Assembly (NCBI RefSeq): GCF_001976065.1
Contig: NZ_MNAH01000003.1
Location: 186,001 to 250,000, forward strand
DNA from: Pseudomonas putida
Lineage (GTDB): Bacteria > Pseudomonadota > Gammaproteobacteria > Pseudomonadales > Pseudomonadaceae
Direction: 5' to 3'
Length of the DNA stretch: 64,000 nucleotides
A program made the position numbers and the translations under genes. The notes beneath the pieces are model-generated. The model saw nothing but the letters and a program-made list of their open reading frames with translations. It was not told where the DNA came from and made no database searches. Below are positions 1-8,323 of the stretch, one piece after another. Numbering within the stretch: position 1 is the first letter of the stretch; every line of letters starts with the position of its first letter.

Positions 1-732
1 TAGGAAACCAAGAATCTCGCGACGGCGACCTCGACTGACAGACGGGATTGCCAATAGAATTTCCTGAGCGCCGTTGTCATCAATCATCTGCTGAATATGT
101 TTGGGTTTGTAAACCTGCAGCCCTGCAATAATACGATTACCGATGCTGCTGTCATCATCAATAAACGCGACGGGACGCATAATCCGCCCCATACGTAATG
201 CCGCAACTAATTGGTTTCCAGCAGCTCCAGCACCATATATCGCAACCTTGGGTAGTCCGTCATCTCGATTGGTAAAAGGTACGTGCTGCACCGCAGAAAA
301 CCAATCTCCCAAAAAATATTGACGCATAGCCAATCGCAACCCACCCACCATGATTAGGCTTAACCACCAATAGTTGAAAACCACTGAACGCGGAACAATA
401 GTCTGGTGATTGCTGTATAGGTATACGACTACGCCAAGGATCAAAGCAGACAAGCTGACTGCCTTGATAATCGTGATCAACGCATCATTCCCGAAATACC
501 GCATTACGGCGCGATACATCCCGAAACGAATGAATAAAGGAATGGCGACTATCGGAGCACTTAAAAACAACCAGGAATGGACAATGAGTGGGTTGACCAT
601 ATCATCAATGCCGAGGCGCACCAAAAAGGCTAACCACAGGGCGGCCCACACTAGCACGACGTCAGTTAAAACCTGAATGAGTCGCTTCTGACGACGTGGT
701 AGCCCCAGTAACAGTGCGCGTAACTTATCCAT
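1..732 (-). CDS. wbpM: WbpM-type nucleoside-diphosphate-sugar 4,6-dehydratase, N-terminal part (cut by window edge)
   Basis: The first 244 residues of a polysaccharide biosynthesis protein; the rest lies beyond base 1. It begins MDKLRALLLGLPRRQ, then shows about four hydrophobic segments in the first ~140 residues and the Rossmann start VAIYGAGAAGNQL, the layout of WbpM/PglF proteins. These inner-membrane enzymes convert UDP-GlcNAc to the 4-keto-6-deoxy sugar. The catalytic domain is not in the window. ATG 732 is chosen because it aligns with the usual WbpM start. An in-frame GTG at 747 has the better ribosome site (GGGGAG nine bases upstream) and is a real alternative. It is transcribed away from the rest of the cluster and sits at its distal end, as wbpM does in Pseudomonas O-antigen loci. 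Its product would feed the aminotransferase and acetyltransferase downstream in the pathway. Confidence 0.9.
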   Translation of the reverse strand, partial: MDKLRALLLGLPRRQKRLIQVLTDVVLVWAALWLAFLVRLGIDDMVNPLIVHSWLFLSAPIVAIPLFIRFGMYRAVMRYFGNDALITIIKAVSLSALILGVVVYLYSNHQTIVPRSVVFNYWWLSLIMVGGLRLAMRQYFLGDWFSAVQHVPFTNRDDGLPKVAIYGAGAAGNQLVAALRMGRIMRPVAFIDDDSSIGNRIIAGLQVYKPKHIQQMIDDNGAQEILLAIPSVSRGRRREILGFL

Positions 733-1096
733 AACTCCGTCGTACACCTCGAACCGCTCCCCTATTGATCGTGTTGACGAGTGAACGTCCCCTGACGCAC
801 TCGTTACTTGAAAATCTATGAATCAGGTCTCCAAAAATCTGAAAAACCAGTTGCGCCATTAAGGGGGCTGAATGCAATCGCCAATCCACCAGCGCGCGGC
901 CTGTGCTCGGAATGCAAACTGGAGCCGTTGGAACCTACATCAGACTGCCGCCAGAGCATTACGCTCTCTAGCGTCTTACTGCCATCTAAGCCGAAACTTC
1001 AGGCAAATTTACAACCTGAATGGAAAAATTGGGATCAGGCCTGCACCCGGCAAGACACTGATCCGTTCCCCAGTAGATTGTAAGACAAAAACCAGC
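733..1096. other. 364-bp gap between the aminotransferase gene and wbpM
   Basis: No convincing gene is seen. Two overlapping open frames on the plus strand (808-1083 and 872-1288) lack ribosome sites and resemble no family I recognise. The stretch should hold the wbpM promoter and the end of the upstream transcript, but I find no clear terminator hairpin with a T-run. Confidence 0.5.
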
Positions 1097-2290
1097 CTAG
1101 AGCTTTACAGCTTGCTGCATGACACTACGAATCGCATCGCAAGTCTTTGCGATTTCGGCTTCAGTCAACGTCGGATGCACCATGAACATCAAGCTTGTCT
1201 CACCCAACTCTTGTGCGACAGGCAGGCGAACATCCGGACGCCAACCAGTATCATCGAATGCTTTCTCGAGGTACACCTCAGAGCATGAGCCCGAAAAACA
1301 TGGCACGCCAAGGGCAGAAATCTCGGACAGGATACGATCACGACTCCAGTCAGCTTTTAGTTGTTCTGGCTCTACGAAGACATAGCATTTATAGGCTGCG
1401 TGAGCGCAATCATCGGATACTGCTGGAACGCGAAGCCCTTTGAGCTGACGAGCCTGGGACCAAATTTGTTCCGCATGATTGATTCGACTGGAACGCCATC
1501 CAGCCATACGGCGTAGCTGAATACGACCGATAACCCCTTGCACTTCGAGCATTCGCCAGTTCGTACCAAAGCTCTCATGCAACCAACGAAAGCCTGGCTG
1601 GTGCTCGCGCTCGTAGATAGCTTCCCAACTCTTGCCGTGATCCTTGAACGACCACATTTTCAGCCAGAGGGCTCGGTCATTGGTCGTGACCATGCCACCC
1701 TCACCCCCGGTAGTCATAATTTTGTCCTGGCAAAATGACCAGGCGCCGATATGACCAATGGAACCTACAGAACGCCCTTTATAGGTTGCTCCATGTGCTT
1801 GAGCGCAATCCTCGATCACCTTGAGGTCATGGAGTGCTGCAAGCTCCATGATCGGATCCATATCGCACGGCCAGCCAGCCAGATGCACGCAGATTATGCC
1901 TCTGGTACGAGGAGACAATACGGCCGCTATCGTCTGCGCAGTTATGTTCTGGGTATCGCGGTCGACCTCGGCAAATACCGGAGTCGCACCTGCGTTGACA
2001 ATACTTGAAACTGAGGCAAGAAAAGTACGAGGAGTAACGATCACTTCGTCTCCCGGCCCGATTCCAAGCGCCACCAGGGCTAGATCCAAGGCAACGGTGC
2101 CGTTCGCAAGGGCAACGGCATACTCTGTACCCGCCCACTTGGCGAACTCTTTCTCAAACTCGCGGCATTCCTGTCCGGTCCAATAATTGACCTTATTGGA
2201 AAGCACTACGTCGCGAACGGCATCAGCCTCTTCTTCTGTGAACGAAGGCCAAGGAGAAAATGGGGTATTCAACACGTTTTTACCTGCCAT
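1097..2290 (-). CDS. DegT/DnrJ/EryC1/StrS-family PLP-dependent sugar aminotransferase
   Basis: 397 residues, the usual length of the family. The PLP lysine is K190 in SFCQDKIMTTGGEGG, and D161 in DCAQAHGA would pair with the pyridine nitrogen; both motifs are typical of C-4 sugar aminotransferases (PglE, WecE, WbpE types). Such enzymes aminate a 4-keto-6-deoxy nucleotide sugar with glutamate. Next to a PglD-like acetyltransferase and a PglC-like transferase, and one gene from wbpM, the likely substrate is UDP-4-keto-6-deoxy-GlcNAc, giving a bacillosamine-type amino sugar. That is inference from context; a perosamine-type substrate is possible. The ribosome site before ATG 2290 is weak. A 69-bp gap separates it from the acetyltransferase gene. 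Confidence 0.85.
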   Translation of the reverse strand: MAGKNVLNTPFSPWPSFTEEEADAVRDVVLSNKVNYWTGQECREFEKEFAKWAGTEYAVALANGTVALDLALVALGIGPGDEVIVTPRTFLASVSSIVNAGATPVFAEVDRDTQNITAQTIAAVLSPRTRGIICVHLAGWPCDMDPIMELAALHDLKVIEDCAQAHGATYKGRSVGSIGHIGAWSFCQDKIMTTGGEGGMVTTNDRALWLKMWSFKDHGKSWEAIYEREHQPGFRWLHESFGTNWRMLEVQGVIGRIQLRRMAGWRSSRINHAEQIWSQARQLKGLRVPAVSDDCAHAAYKCYVFVEPEQLKADWSRDRILSEISALGVPCFSGSCSEVYLEKAFDDTGWRPDVRLPVAQELGETSLMFMVHPTLTEAEIAKTCDAIRSVMQQAVKL

Positions 2291-2359
2291 CCATAATTAA
2301 AAAAGAGCCGTCGAAAAATCAAACGGCCGATCAGTCACGCGCATCCGATGGTCGTACAC

Positions 2360-2986
2360 TCAGGATCCTGCAATCGTTCGGGCGGGTACCCCTGCGACAA
2401 TCATGTTATCAGAGATATTGCAGATGACTGCTGCCCCGGCTCCCACCATCACATTCGAGCCGATGGTGAGCAGTTGCCTGACGGAGGCACCGATACCAAT
2501 CCAGCTTCCGTCACCAACGCTTACAGTGCCTGCCAATCGAGCGCCCGGACTTATATGCACGCACGCCCCAAGCACGCAGTCATGATCAACGCTGCAGCCG
2601 GTATTTAGAATCGCTCCTTCGCCAACCGTCGCGTCAGCATTGACGACCGCAGAGGCAAACACCACCGTTCCAGCACCGATCCTGGCGAATCGGCTAATGG
2701 TCGACGAAGGATGCAACAACACAGGAAGATGCGCGCCAGACGCCTTCAGCTGATCGATTTTAATTCGGCGAACTCTATTGTTTCCTATCGCAACCAGGAC
2801 ACCTTCAAATTCCTTCACTCGATTGAGCAAGTCCTGGGTCGTTCCCACAACCGGCCAAATCCCTATGGAGGACAATTGAGGCCATGCATCATCAAAGAAT
2901 TCAATGACGCTCCACCCACAACTGTCTGCCGTGTCCGCGACGACCTTGCCATGCCCACTTGCCCCAAGGATTGCCAGCCTTTTCAT
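2360..2986 (-). CDS. NeuD/PglD-type sugar N-acetyltransferase (hexapeptide repeat)
   Basis: 208 residues. The N-terminus MKRLAILGASGHGKVVADTA is the small nucleotide-sugar binding domain of NeuD/PglD enzymes. From about residue 95 the protein turns into a left-handed beta-helix of hexapeptide repeats (IGAGTVVFASAVVNADATV). CSVDHDCVLG around residue 133 carries the conserved histidine used in acetyl transfer. The family acetylates the 4-amino group of UDP-4-amino-6-deoxy sugars with acetyl-CoA. The start overlaps the stop of the upstream sugar-transferase gene by four bases (ATGA), so the two are translationally coupled, as pglC and pglD often are. Confidence 0.87.
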   Translation of the reverse strand: MKRLAILGASGHGKVVADTADSCGWSVIEFFDDAWPQLSSIGIWPVVGTTQDLLNRVKEFEGVLVAIGNNRVRRIKIDQLKASGAHLPVLLHPSSTISRFARIGAGTVVFASAVVNADATVGEGAILNTGCSVDHDCVLGACVHISPGARLAGTVSVGDGSWIGIGASVRQLLTIGSNVMVGAGAAVICNISDNMIVAGVPARTIAGS

Positions 2987-3579
2987 TTTTTAGACCCGGT
3001 GAATTTTGTCATCGTGACCTCTCCTTCTGCGCTGATCCCATCCCTGATCAACACTTTCTTGATGGTGAGGAAGATGATTTTCAGATCGAGCCAGAGTGAC
3101 TGATTGTCCACGTACCACACATCCAGTTTGAATTTCTCTTCCCAGGACAGTGCGTTACGCCCATTAATCTGGGCCCACCCGGTAACACCCGGGCGCGCAT
3201 CATGCCTTCGAACCTGAACATGGTCGTACAGAGGCAGATACTCCATCAATAGCGGGCGCGGGCCCACCAGGCTCATGTCACCCCTTATGACGTTCCACAA
3301 CTCCGGCAGTTCATCCAGGCTACTGGATCGAAGAAACCTGCCAAAATCTGTCATGCGCTCAGCATCGGGCAGTGGATGACCGTGGGTATCAAATGCGTCC
3401 CGCATAGTGCGAAACTTGATCATTTCAAAGGGCTTACCCCCAAGACCTGGCCTGACTTGCCGAAACAAAATCGGCGACCCTAATCGCTTGCGAATCAGGT
3501 ATGCGACGATCGCGATTACGGGAGACAATAAAATCAACCCCAAGACGGAGGCCACAATATCGAAAAGGCGCTTTAACAT
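2983..3579 (-). CDS. PglC-type initiating sugar-phosphate transferase
   Basis: 198 residues from ATG 3579, the size of the minimal monotopic PglC family rather than the longer WbaP/WcaJ type. It starts MLKRLFDIVASVLGLILLSP (one re-entrant hydrophobic helix). The catalytic region follows: KRLGSPILFRQVRPGLGGKPFEMIKFRTM, then SLDELPELWNVIRGDMSLVGPRPLL. These enzymes load a phospho-sugar onto undecaprenyl phosphate at the inner membrane to start the repeat unit. ATG 3579 is preferred over the codon at 3621 because AAGGAC lies five bases upstream and because the family starts there. With PglE- and PglD-like partners alongside, UDP-diNAc-bacillosamine is the probable donor. Confidence 0.9.
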   Translation of the reverse strand: MLKRLFDIVASVLGLILLSPVIAIVAYLIRKRLGSPILFRQVRPGLGGKPFEMIKFRTMRDAFDTHGHPLPDAERMTDFGRFLRSSSLDELPELWNVIRGDMSLVGPRPLLMEYLPLYDHVQVRRHDARPGVTGWAQINGRNALSWEEKFKLDVWYVDNQSLWLDLKIIFLTIKKVLIRDGISAEGEVTMTKFTGSKK

Positions 3580-3627
3580 CGAAAGTCCTTGAATACAGCT
3601 TATCGTTGTAGAAAAACCCATTTGAAT

Positions 3628-4848
3628 TCATTTCGACAAACGCTTGAAGTGCTCTCCAAAACGCTCGACACCGACACGCAAGCTGAGCTCTTTGTGATAG
3701 AACGTGAGCCCGTTCTCAGCCATCTGATTACGCTCTTGCACCGTCATTTCCATCAAAGCCAGGACTGCATCCGCAAGCGCTTGCGGATTGTCTGACTCAC
3801 TCACGACACCACAACCGGCCTCACCGACTAGATCGGCAGCATCACCGTCCACAGCCATCAAGATAGGCTTTCTTGCGGCCATGTATGCCTGGGTTTTAGA
3901 GGGGATCGTGATGGTGAACAATGGGTCTTTTTTCAGATGTACCAACAAGGCATCGGCATTGGCTAGATAAGCACCCACCTCTGACATGGGAACAGCCGGT
4001 AAAAAATATACATTTTCTAGATTTTCGCTTTTCGCCAATGACTCCAACCTGGCGGCTTCAACCCCTCCACCAAGGAAGATCATCGCTACTTGGCTATGCT
4101 TCTCCTGCAACAATCTCGCCGCAGCAATGACCGTATCCAGTGACTGTGCCTTCCCCATATTTCCAGCGAATAGAATCCGAAACTTTGTCGTGACTGGAAA
4201 GTTTTTCGGCGGACTATCAGACGCTGCACCAACCATTCCTTCCGCGCACCAGTTATAAATGATATCGATCTTATGCGAAGGCACTCCTCGCTCGATCAAT
4301 AATCGCTTGAAGCCAGGAGACAACACTACTATTTGATCAACTTGGTCATATACCCAATCGCAGACGCGAGAGACAACTTTCAAAAGCTTTTCGTTTGAAA
4401 ACATCCCCGTGGCCTTGAGTGTGTCTGGCCACATATCCTGAATATCGTACACCACCGGTATACGCCGAAAAAAACGGACGAGCGCAGCTGCAATACCTAC
4501 CGTCAATGGAGGGTGGTAGGCATAAATGACGTCTGGCTTTTTTGCACGAAACAGGCCATAAAACAAAATACTGGCAGCAAAACTAATGTAGTTCAAGACT
4601 CGACCGATACCACTCTGCCCATGACTTGGATATAGTGGTACGCGTGTTACATGGACACCGTCGATGAACTCTCGCTGCAACAGTTTTATTTTGAAGCCTG
4701 CATACAACTTACCACCGGGATAATTTGGGAAGCCAGTGACAACCTCGACATCGAAACCCTGCGCAACTAGTTCTCGAGCAAAAACCAGACCTTTGAATGT
4801 TGGCTCAGGATCAAACCACTGGGTGAATAGTAGAACACGAATGGCCAT
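3628..4848 (-). CDS. wbuB: WbuB-type glycosyltransferase (L-FucNAc transfer)
   Basis: 406 residues, GT4 family. It starts MAIRVLLFTQWFDPEPTFKGL and contains TGFPNYPGGKLYAGF and TRVPLYPSHGQSGIGR, the characteristic run of WbuB proteins, which transfer L-FucNAc to the undecaprenyl-linked first sugar on the cytoplasmic face. The C-terminal nucleotide-binding half has RILFAGNMGKAQSLDTV and a late glutamate region typical of GT4. ATG 4848 is chosen over the upstream in-frame codon at 4869 because homologues begin at this methionine and GGAGAAGG precedes it. The start lies five bases after the wbjD stop, so it follows the FucNAc synthesis genes directly. Confidence 0.85.
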   Translation of the reverse strand: MAIRVLLFTQWFDPEPTFKGLVFARELVAQGFDVEVVTGFPNYPGGKLYAGFKIKLLQREFIDGVHVTRVPLYPSHGQSGIGRVLNYISFAASILFYGLFRAKKPDVIYAYHPPLTVGIAAALVRFFRRIPVVYDIQDMWPDTLKATGMFSNEKLLKVVSRVCDWVYDQVDQIVVLSPGFKRLLIERGVPSHKIDIIYNWCAEGMVGAASDSPPKNFPVTTKFRILFAGNMGKAQSLDTVIAAARLLQEKHSQVAMIFLGGGVEAARLESLAKSENLENVYFLPAVPMSEVGAYLANADALLVHLKKDPLFTITIPSKTQAYMAARKPILMAVDGDAADLVGEAGCGVVSESDNPQALADAVLALMEMTVQERNQMAENGLTFYHKELSLRVGVERFGEHFKRLSK

Positions 4849-4853
4849 TCGTA

Positions 4854-5984
4854 TTAGTACCTTCTCCATACGGTGCGCATGACATAGTCTCGATAGCTGT
4901 GGATGATTCGCACTACTTTCTCAGCTACATTCGGCATACTGTAGTCACCTACGAGACGCAATGTACGATCCTGGTCACGACCCTGCCCCTCGAGCACCTG
5001 CAGCCCCTGCATCACACGCTCAGCTTCAAGGCCAACCATCATTACTGCGGCTTCCTCCATACCCTCCGGACGCTCATGCGCTTCGCGAATATTCAAAGCC
5101 GGGAAGTTAAGAATCGACGATTCTTCATTGATTGTTCCACTGTCGGAAAGGACCGCCTTAGCATCAAGCTGCAACTTATTGTAATCTTTGAAGCCCAACG
5201 GCTTGAGCAAGCGAACATTGTCGTGGAATTTGACCCCCATGGCGTCGACCCGTTTCTGGGTACGCGGATGGGTTGAGACAATTACAGGATAGCCATAATG
5301 TTCGGCAACTGTATTTAGTGCTTCGACCAATTTTGCGAAGTTTGTATCGGAGTCAATATTCTCTTCGCGGTGAGCACTCACAACGAAAAACTTGCCTTTT
5401 TCCAATCCAAGACGGGTTAGAACGTCCGATGCGTCGATACCTCCGCGATAATAATTGAGCACTTCAAACATCGGGCTGCCGGTCTTGATTACCATATCGG
5501 GAGAAAGCCCTTCCCGAAGCAGGTAATCACGCGCAATCGTACTGTACGTCAGGTTGATATCTGCGGTGTGATCAACGATGCGACGATTGATCTCTTCAGG
5601 AACGCGCATATCGAAACAACGGTTACCCGCCTCCATATGGAAGGTAGGTATCTTGCGACGCTTGGCAGGAATGACCGCCATGCAGCTGTTAGTATCCCCC
5701 AGGACCAACAAGGCTTCTGGTTCAATTTCTGCCAGTACACGGTCCACGCTAATGATCACATTACCGATAGTCTCTGCACCGGTAGCACCCGCCGCGTTGA
5801 GAAAATGATCAGGTTTACGGATGCCCAAGTCTTGAAAGAATATCTCATTGAGTTCGTAGTCGTAATTCTGACCCGTGTGAACAAGTACATGATCACAATA
5901 TTGGTCCAGAGCAGCCATTACGCGCGAGAGACGAATAATTTCTGGGCGGGTGCCCACTACGGTCACGACTTTCAATTTTTTCAT
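4854..5984 (-). CDS. wbjD: UDP-N-acetylglucosamine 2-epimerase type enzyme, UDP-L-FucNAc synthesis
   Basis: 376 residues of the non-hydrolysing WecB/WbjD/CapG 2-epimerase family. Visible marks are VVGTRPEIIRLSRV at the start, HTGQNYDYELNEIFF, VLGDTNSCMA, FHMEAGNRCFDMRVPEEINRR (nucleotide and catalytic region), SAHREENID, and DSGTINEESSILNFPALNIR near residue 290. The variants VLGDTNSCMAVIPAKRRKIPTFH and NRCFDMRVPEE fit the WbjD branch, which epimerises the WbjC product at C-2 to UDP-L-FucNAc, rather than WecB itself. It follows wbjB and wbjC in the order seen in other FucNAc clusters, after a 175-bp gap that is long for this operon. Confidence 0.92.
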   Translation of the reverse strand: MKKLKVVTVVGTRPEIIRLSRVMAALDQYCDHVLVHTGQNYDYELNEIFFQDLGIRKPDHFLNAAGATGAETIGNVIISVDRVLAEIEPEALLVLGDTNSCMAVIPAKRRKIPTFHMEAGNRCFDMRVPEEINRRIVDHTADINLTYSTIARDYLLREGLSPDMVIKTGSPMFEVLNYYRGGIDASDVLTRLGLEKGKFFVVSAHREENIDSDTNFAKLVEALNTVAEHYGYPVIVSTHPRTQKRVDAMGVKFHDNVRLLKPLGFKDYNKLQLDAKAVLSDSGTINEESSILNFPALNIREAHERPEGMEEAAVMMVGLEAERVMQGLQVLEGQGRDQDRTLRLVGDYSMPNVAEKVVRIIHSYRDYVMRTVWRRY

Positions 5985-6159
5985 TTTTTAAGCGTCACAT
6001 TCAAAAGTGATAGAAAACATCAGTAACACGCGTCGCTTGAGCCAACTAACCGAAGCCGATTTCCCATGCTACGGAGCGGCTGTGGCGAAGCTTGCGAGCG
6101 CATCCTGACTTCCGGCAGATGAGCTCTCTGCACCGCACCAGCAGAGAGCACTGCCTTTC
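5985..6159 (-). other. Gap between wbjC and wbjD with a 9-bp perfect hairpin
   Basis: The 175-bp space between wbjC and wbjD has no gene. It carries a perfect stem GCTCTCTGC / GCAGAGAGC at 6123-6131 and 6141-6149 with a nine-base loop, eleven bases past the wbjC stop. There is no T-run, so it is more likely an mRNA-processing or attenuating hairpin than a full terminator. Confidence 0.4.
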
Positions 6160-7278
6160 TTATTCAGGTGCTGCTACTGGACGTGCGTACGTATCTGGCA
6201 ATTCGCGATTAAAAATCTCGTTTGCCCAGAGCATCACGATCATCTCATCGGCACCCACATTGGTGATGTCGTGCGTCCATCCCGGTACAGTTTCTACAAT
6301 TTCCGGTTTCTCACCCGTGGTGAAACACTCGTAAAATTCTCCTGAGACAATATGACGGAAACCAAAGCGCGCCTTGCCTTTGATCACTAAAAATTTCTCA
6401 GTTTTCGAGTGATGGTAATGACCACCGCGCGTCACACCAGGATGAGCAGTGAAATATGAGAACTGCCCACTATCGGGCGTCTTGAGCATTTCAACGAATA
6501 CCCCCCTCGGATCCCCATACTTGGGAACCTCGTAAGTGAATTGATCCGTTGTCAAATAACTGACATACGTCGAGTAAAGCGCTCGCACCAAGCCCGTGCC
6601 GACTGCCTCAGTGATCAACGTATCGCGGCTGTCGCGAAACGCCTTCAACTGGTTTGCCAGCGCCCCGACACTAATATTGTATTGCGGCTCGACAGTTACA
6701 AAACGCTCATTCGGCAGCTGCCCGTCCATCGCGGCAATGAAGTACTTAATGACATCATCTATATAGACAAGCGTAATGTTCGCGTTAGGATCGTTCACCT
6801 GAATTTGCAAGCCATGGACAGTATTATGGCAAAATGTTGCTACGGCAGAGTTATAGTTTGGACGAGCCCACTTTCCGAACACATTTGGCAGTCTGAAGAC
6901 ATACACTTTTGTACCGTGACTGTCCGCCAACTCGTTCAACGCCGCCTCTGCACCACGCTTGCTGCATCCGTAGGGGTTGTCCAGCTCGGCTTGACTGGAA
7001 GAAGTATAAAGTACCGATACAGGCTTGCTGCATCCGGCTACGGCATCACAAAGTGCGCGAGTCAGATCTGTGTTGCCTTCCTTGAATTCCTCAGGATCCT
7101 GTGGACGATTTACTCCCGCCAAGTGGAACACGAAATCTACTTCGGCGACCAATTTTGGAAGATGCGCAATATCATCTTGACGAGTGAAACGCAGGACTTC
7201 GACATCACTGCGTTCGCTCAATTGCGCTATCAGGTTCTTGCCAACAAATCCGTTGGAACCGGTAACCAGCACTTTCAT
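6160..7278 (-). CDS. wbjC: WbjC/CapF bifunctional reductase-epimerase, UDP-L-FucNAc synthesis
   Basis: 372 residues from ATG 7278. The N-terminal extended SDR domain starts MKVLVTGSNGFVGKN and has YGCSK as the YxxxK pair. A cupin domain from about residue 245 includes YGDPRGVFVEMLKT and GVTRGGHYHHSKTEKF (zinc-binding histidines). This two-domain layout is that of CapF/WbjC, which epimerises at C-3 and reduces at C-4 the WbjB product with NADPH. ATG 7278 is supported by TGAGGAG seven bases upstream; the open frame continues upstream to 7335, but only inside wbjB. The gene starts four bases after the wbjB stop. Confidence 0.94.
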   Translation of the reverse strand: MKVLVTGSNGFVGKNLIAQLSERSDVEVLRFTRQDDIAHLPKLVAEVDFVFHLAGVNRPQDPEEFKEGNTDLTRALCDAVAGCSKPVSVLYTSSSQAELDNPYGCSKRGAEAALNELADSHGTKVYVFRLPNVFGKWARPNYNSAVATFCHNTVHGLQIQVNDPNANITLVYIDDVIKYFIAAMDGQLPNERFVTVEPQYNISVGALANQLKAFRDSRDTLITEAVGTGLVRALYSTYVSYLTTDQFTYEVPKYGDPRGVFVEMLKTPDSGQFSYFTAHPGVTRGGHYHHSKTEKFLVIKGKARFGFRHIVSGEFYECFTTGEKPEIVETVPGWTHDITNVGADEMIVMLWANEIFNRELPDTYARPVAAPE

Positions 7279-7282
7279 CGTG

Positions 7283-8323
7283 TCACTCCTCAGGCGTGGC
7301 ATGTTCGCCACGTTGAATCGCGCGCATGAAATCAAGCTTGAGGAGGAGTTGTTTCATGCCTTCTACATCCAGCCTTTCAGTATTATGAGAGTTATAATCC
7401 TCAGTACGAGAGATTTTCTCTTCGCCTTGCTCTACGAATTTTGCGTAATTCAGGTCGCGCAAATCAGGTGGAACGCGGTAGTAGTCGCCACGATCTTCCG
7501 CACAGGCCATTTCCTCTCTGCTTAACAGGGCTTCGTACAGCTTTTCACCATGACGAGTACCGATAACTTGAATCGGGTGCTCGGGCAGGTTGAGCATTTG
7601 CGTCAGTGCCTTAGCAAGCACTTCGACAGTTGCTGCAGGTGCTTTCTGCACAAACAAATCACCATTATTGCCATGCTCAAACGCGTACAAAACGAGATCC
7701 ACTGCATCCGCGAGCGTCATCATGAAACGCGTCATGTTCGGATCAGTCAGCGTGAGCGACTTGCCTTCACGAATTTGTTGAATAAACAGTGGTATTACCG
7801 AGCCTCGCGATGCCATTACGTTGCCATAACGGGTACCACAAATTACTGTTTTATCATCGTCGGCACCGCGTGACTTTGCCACCATGACTTTTTCCATCAT
7901 CGCCTTGGAAATACCCATTGCGTTGATTGGATATACTGCCTTGTCCGTACTGAGACAAACTACACGCTTGACTCCATTCAAAATGGAAGCCTCAAGTACA
8001 TTTTCCGTACCCATGACGTTAGTTTTTACAGCCTCCATTGGATGAAACTCACACGAAGGCACTTGCTTTAAGGCGGCAGCATGGAAAATATAATCAACGC
8101 CGCGAGTCGCATTTAGAACGCTTTGATAATCGCGCACATCACCAATATAAAATTTCAGTTTTGAGTTTGCGTAAATTTTACGCATATCATCCTGTTTCTT
8201 TTCATCCCGGCTAAAAATACGAATTTCAGCGATGTCGGTATTTAGAAAACGCTTCAGTACAGCATTACCGAAAGAACCAGTCCCGCCGGTGATCAACAGT
8301 TTTTTTCCGCTAAAAATAGTCAA
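7283..8323 (-). CDS. wbjB: WbjB/CapE UDP-GlcNAc 4,6-dehydratase/5-epimerase
   Basis: 346 residues, soluble extended SDR. ITGGTGSFGNAV (residues 11-22) is the NAD(P) site. STDKAVYPINAMGISK gives T126, D127, K128 and K140, with M136 where most SDRs have tyrosine; this Met replacement is known for the FlaA1/CapE/WbjB group. The enzyme makes the 2-acetamido-2,6-dideoxy-L-arabino-hexos-4-ulose that WbjC then uses. The start codon is TTG (8323-8321), which overlaps the stop of the upstream glycosyltransferase gene, with GGAG about eight bases before it. No better in-frame start is seen. Confidence 0.93.
   Translation of the reverse strand: MTIFSGKKLLITGGTGSFGNAVLKRFLNTDIAEIRIFSRDEKKQDDMRKIYANSKLKFYIGDVRDYQSVLNATRGVDYIFHAAALKQVPSCEFHPMEAVKTNVMGTENVLEASILNGVKRVVCLSTDKAVYPINAMGISKAMMEKVMVAKSRGADDDKTVICGTRYGNVMASRGSVIPLFIQQIREGKSLTLTDPNMTRFMMTLADAVDLVLYAFEHGNNGDLFVQKAPAATVEVLAKALTQMLNLPEHPIQVIGTRHGEKLYEALLSREEMACAEDRGDYYRVPPDLRDLNYAKFVEQGEEKISRTEDYNSHNTERLDVEGMKQLLLKLDFMRAIQRGEHATPEE

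Noticed and set aside
808..1288. Two overlapping frames between wbpM and the aminotransferase gene
   Set aside because: No ribosome site; one runs into the conserved aminotransferase on the other strand.
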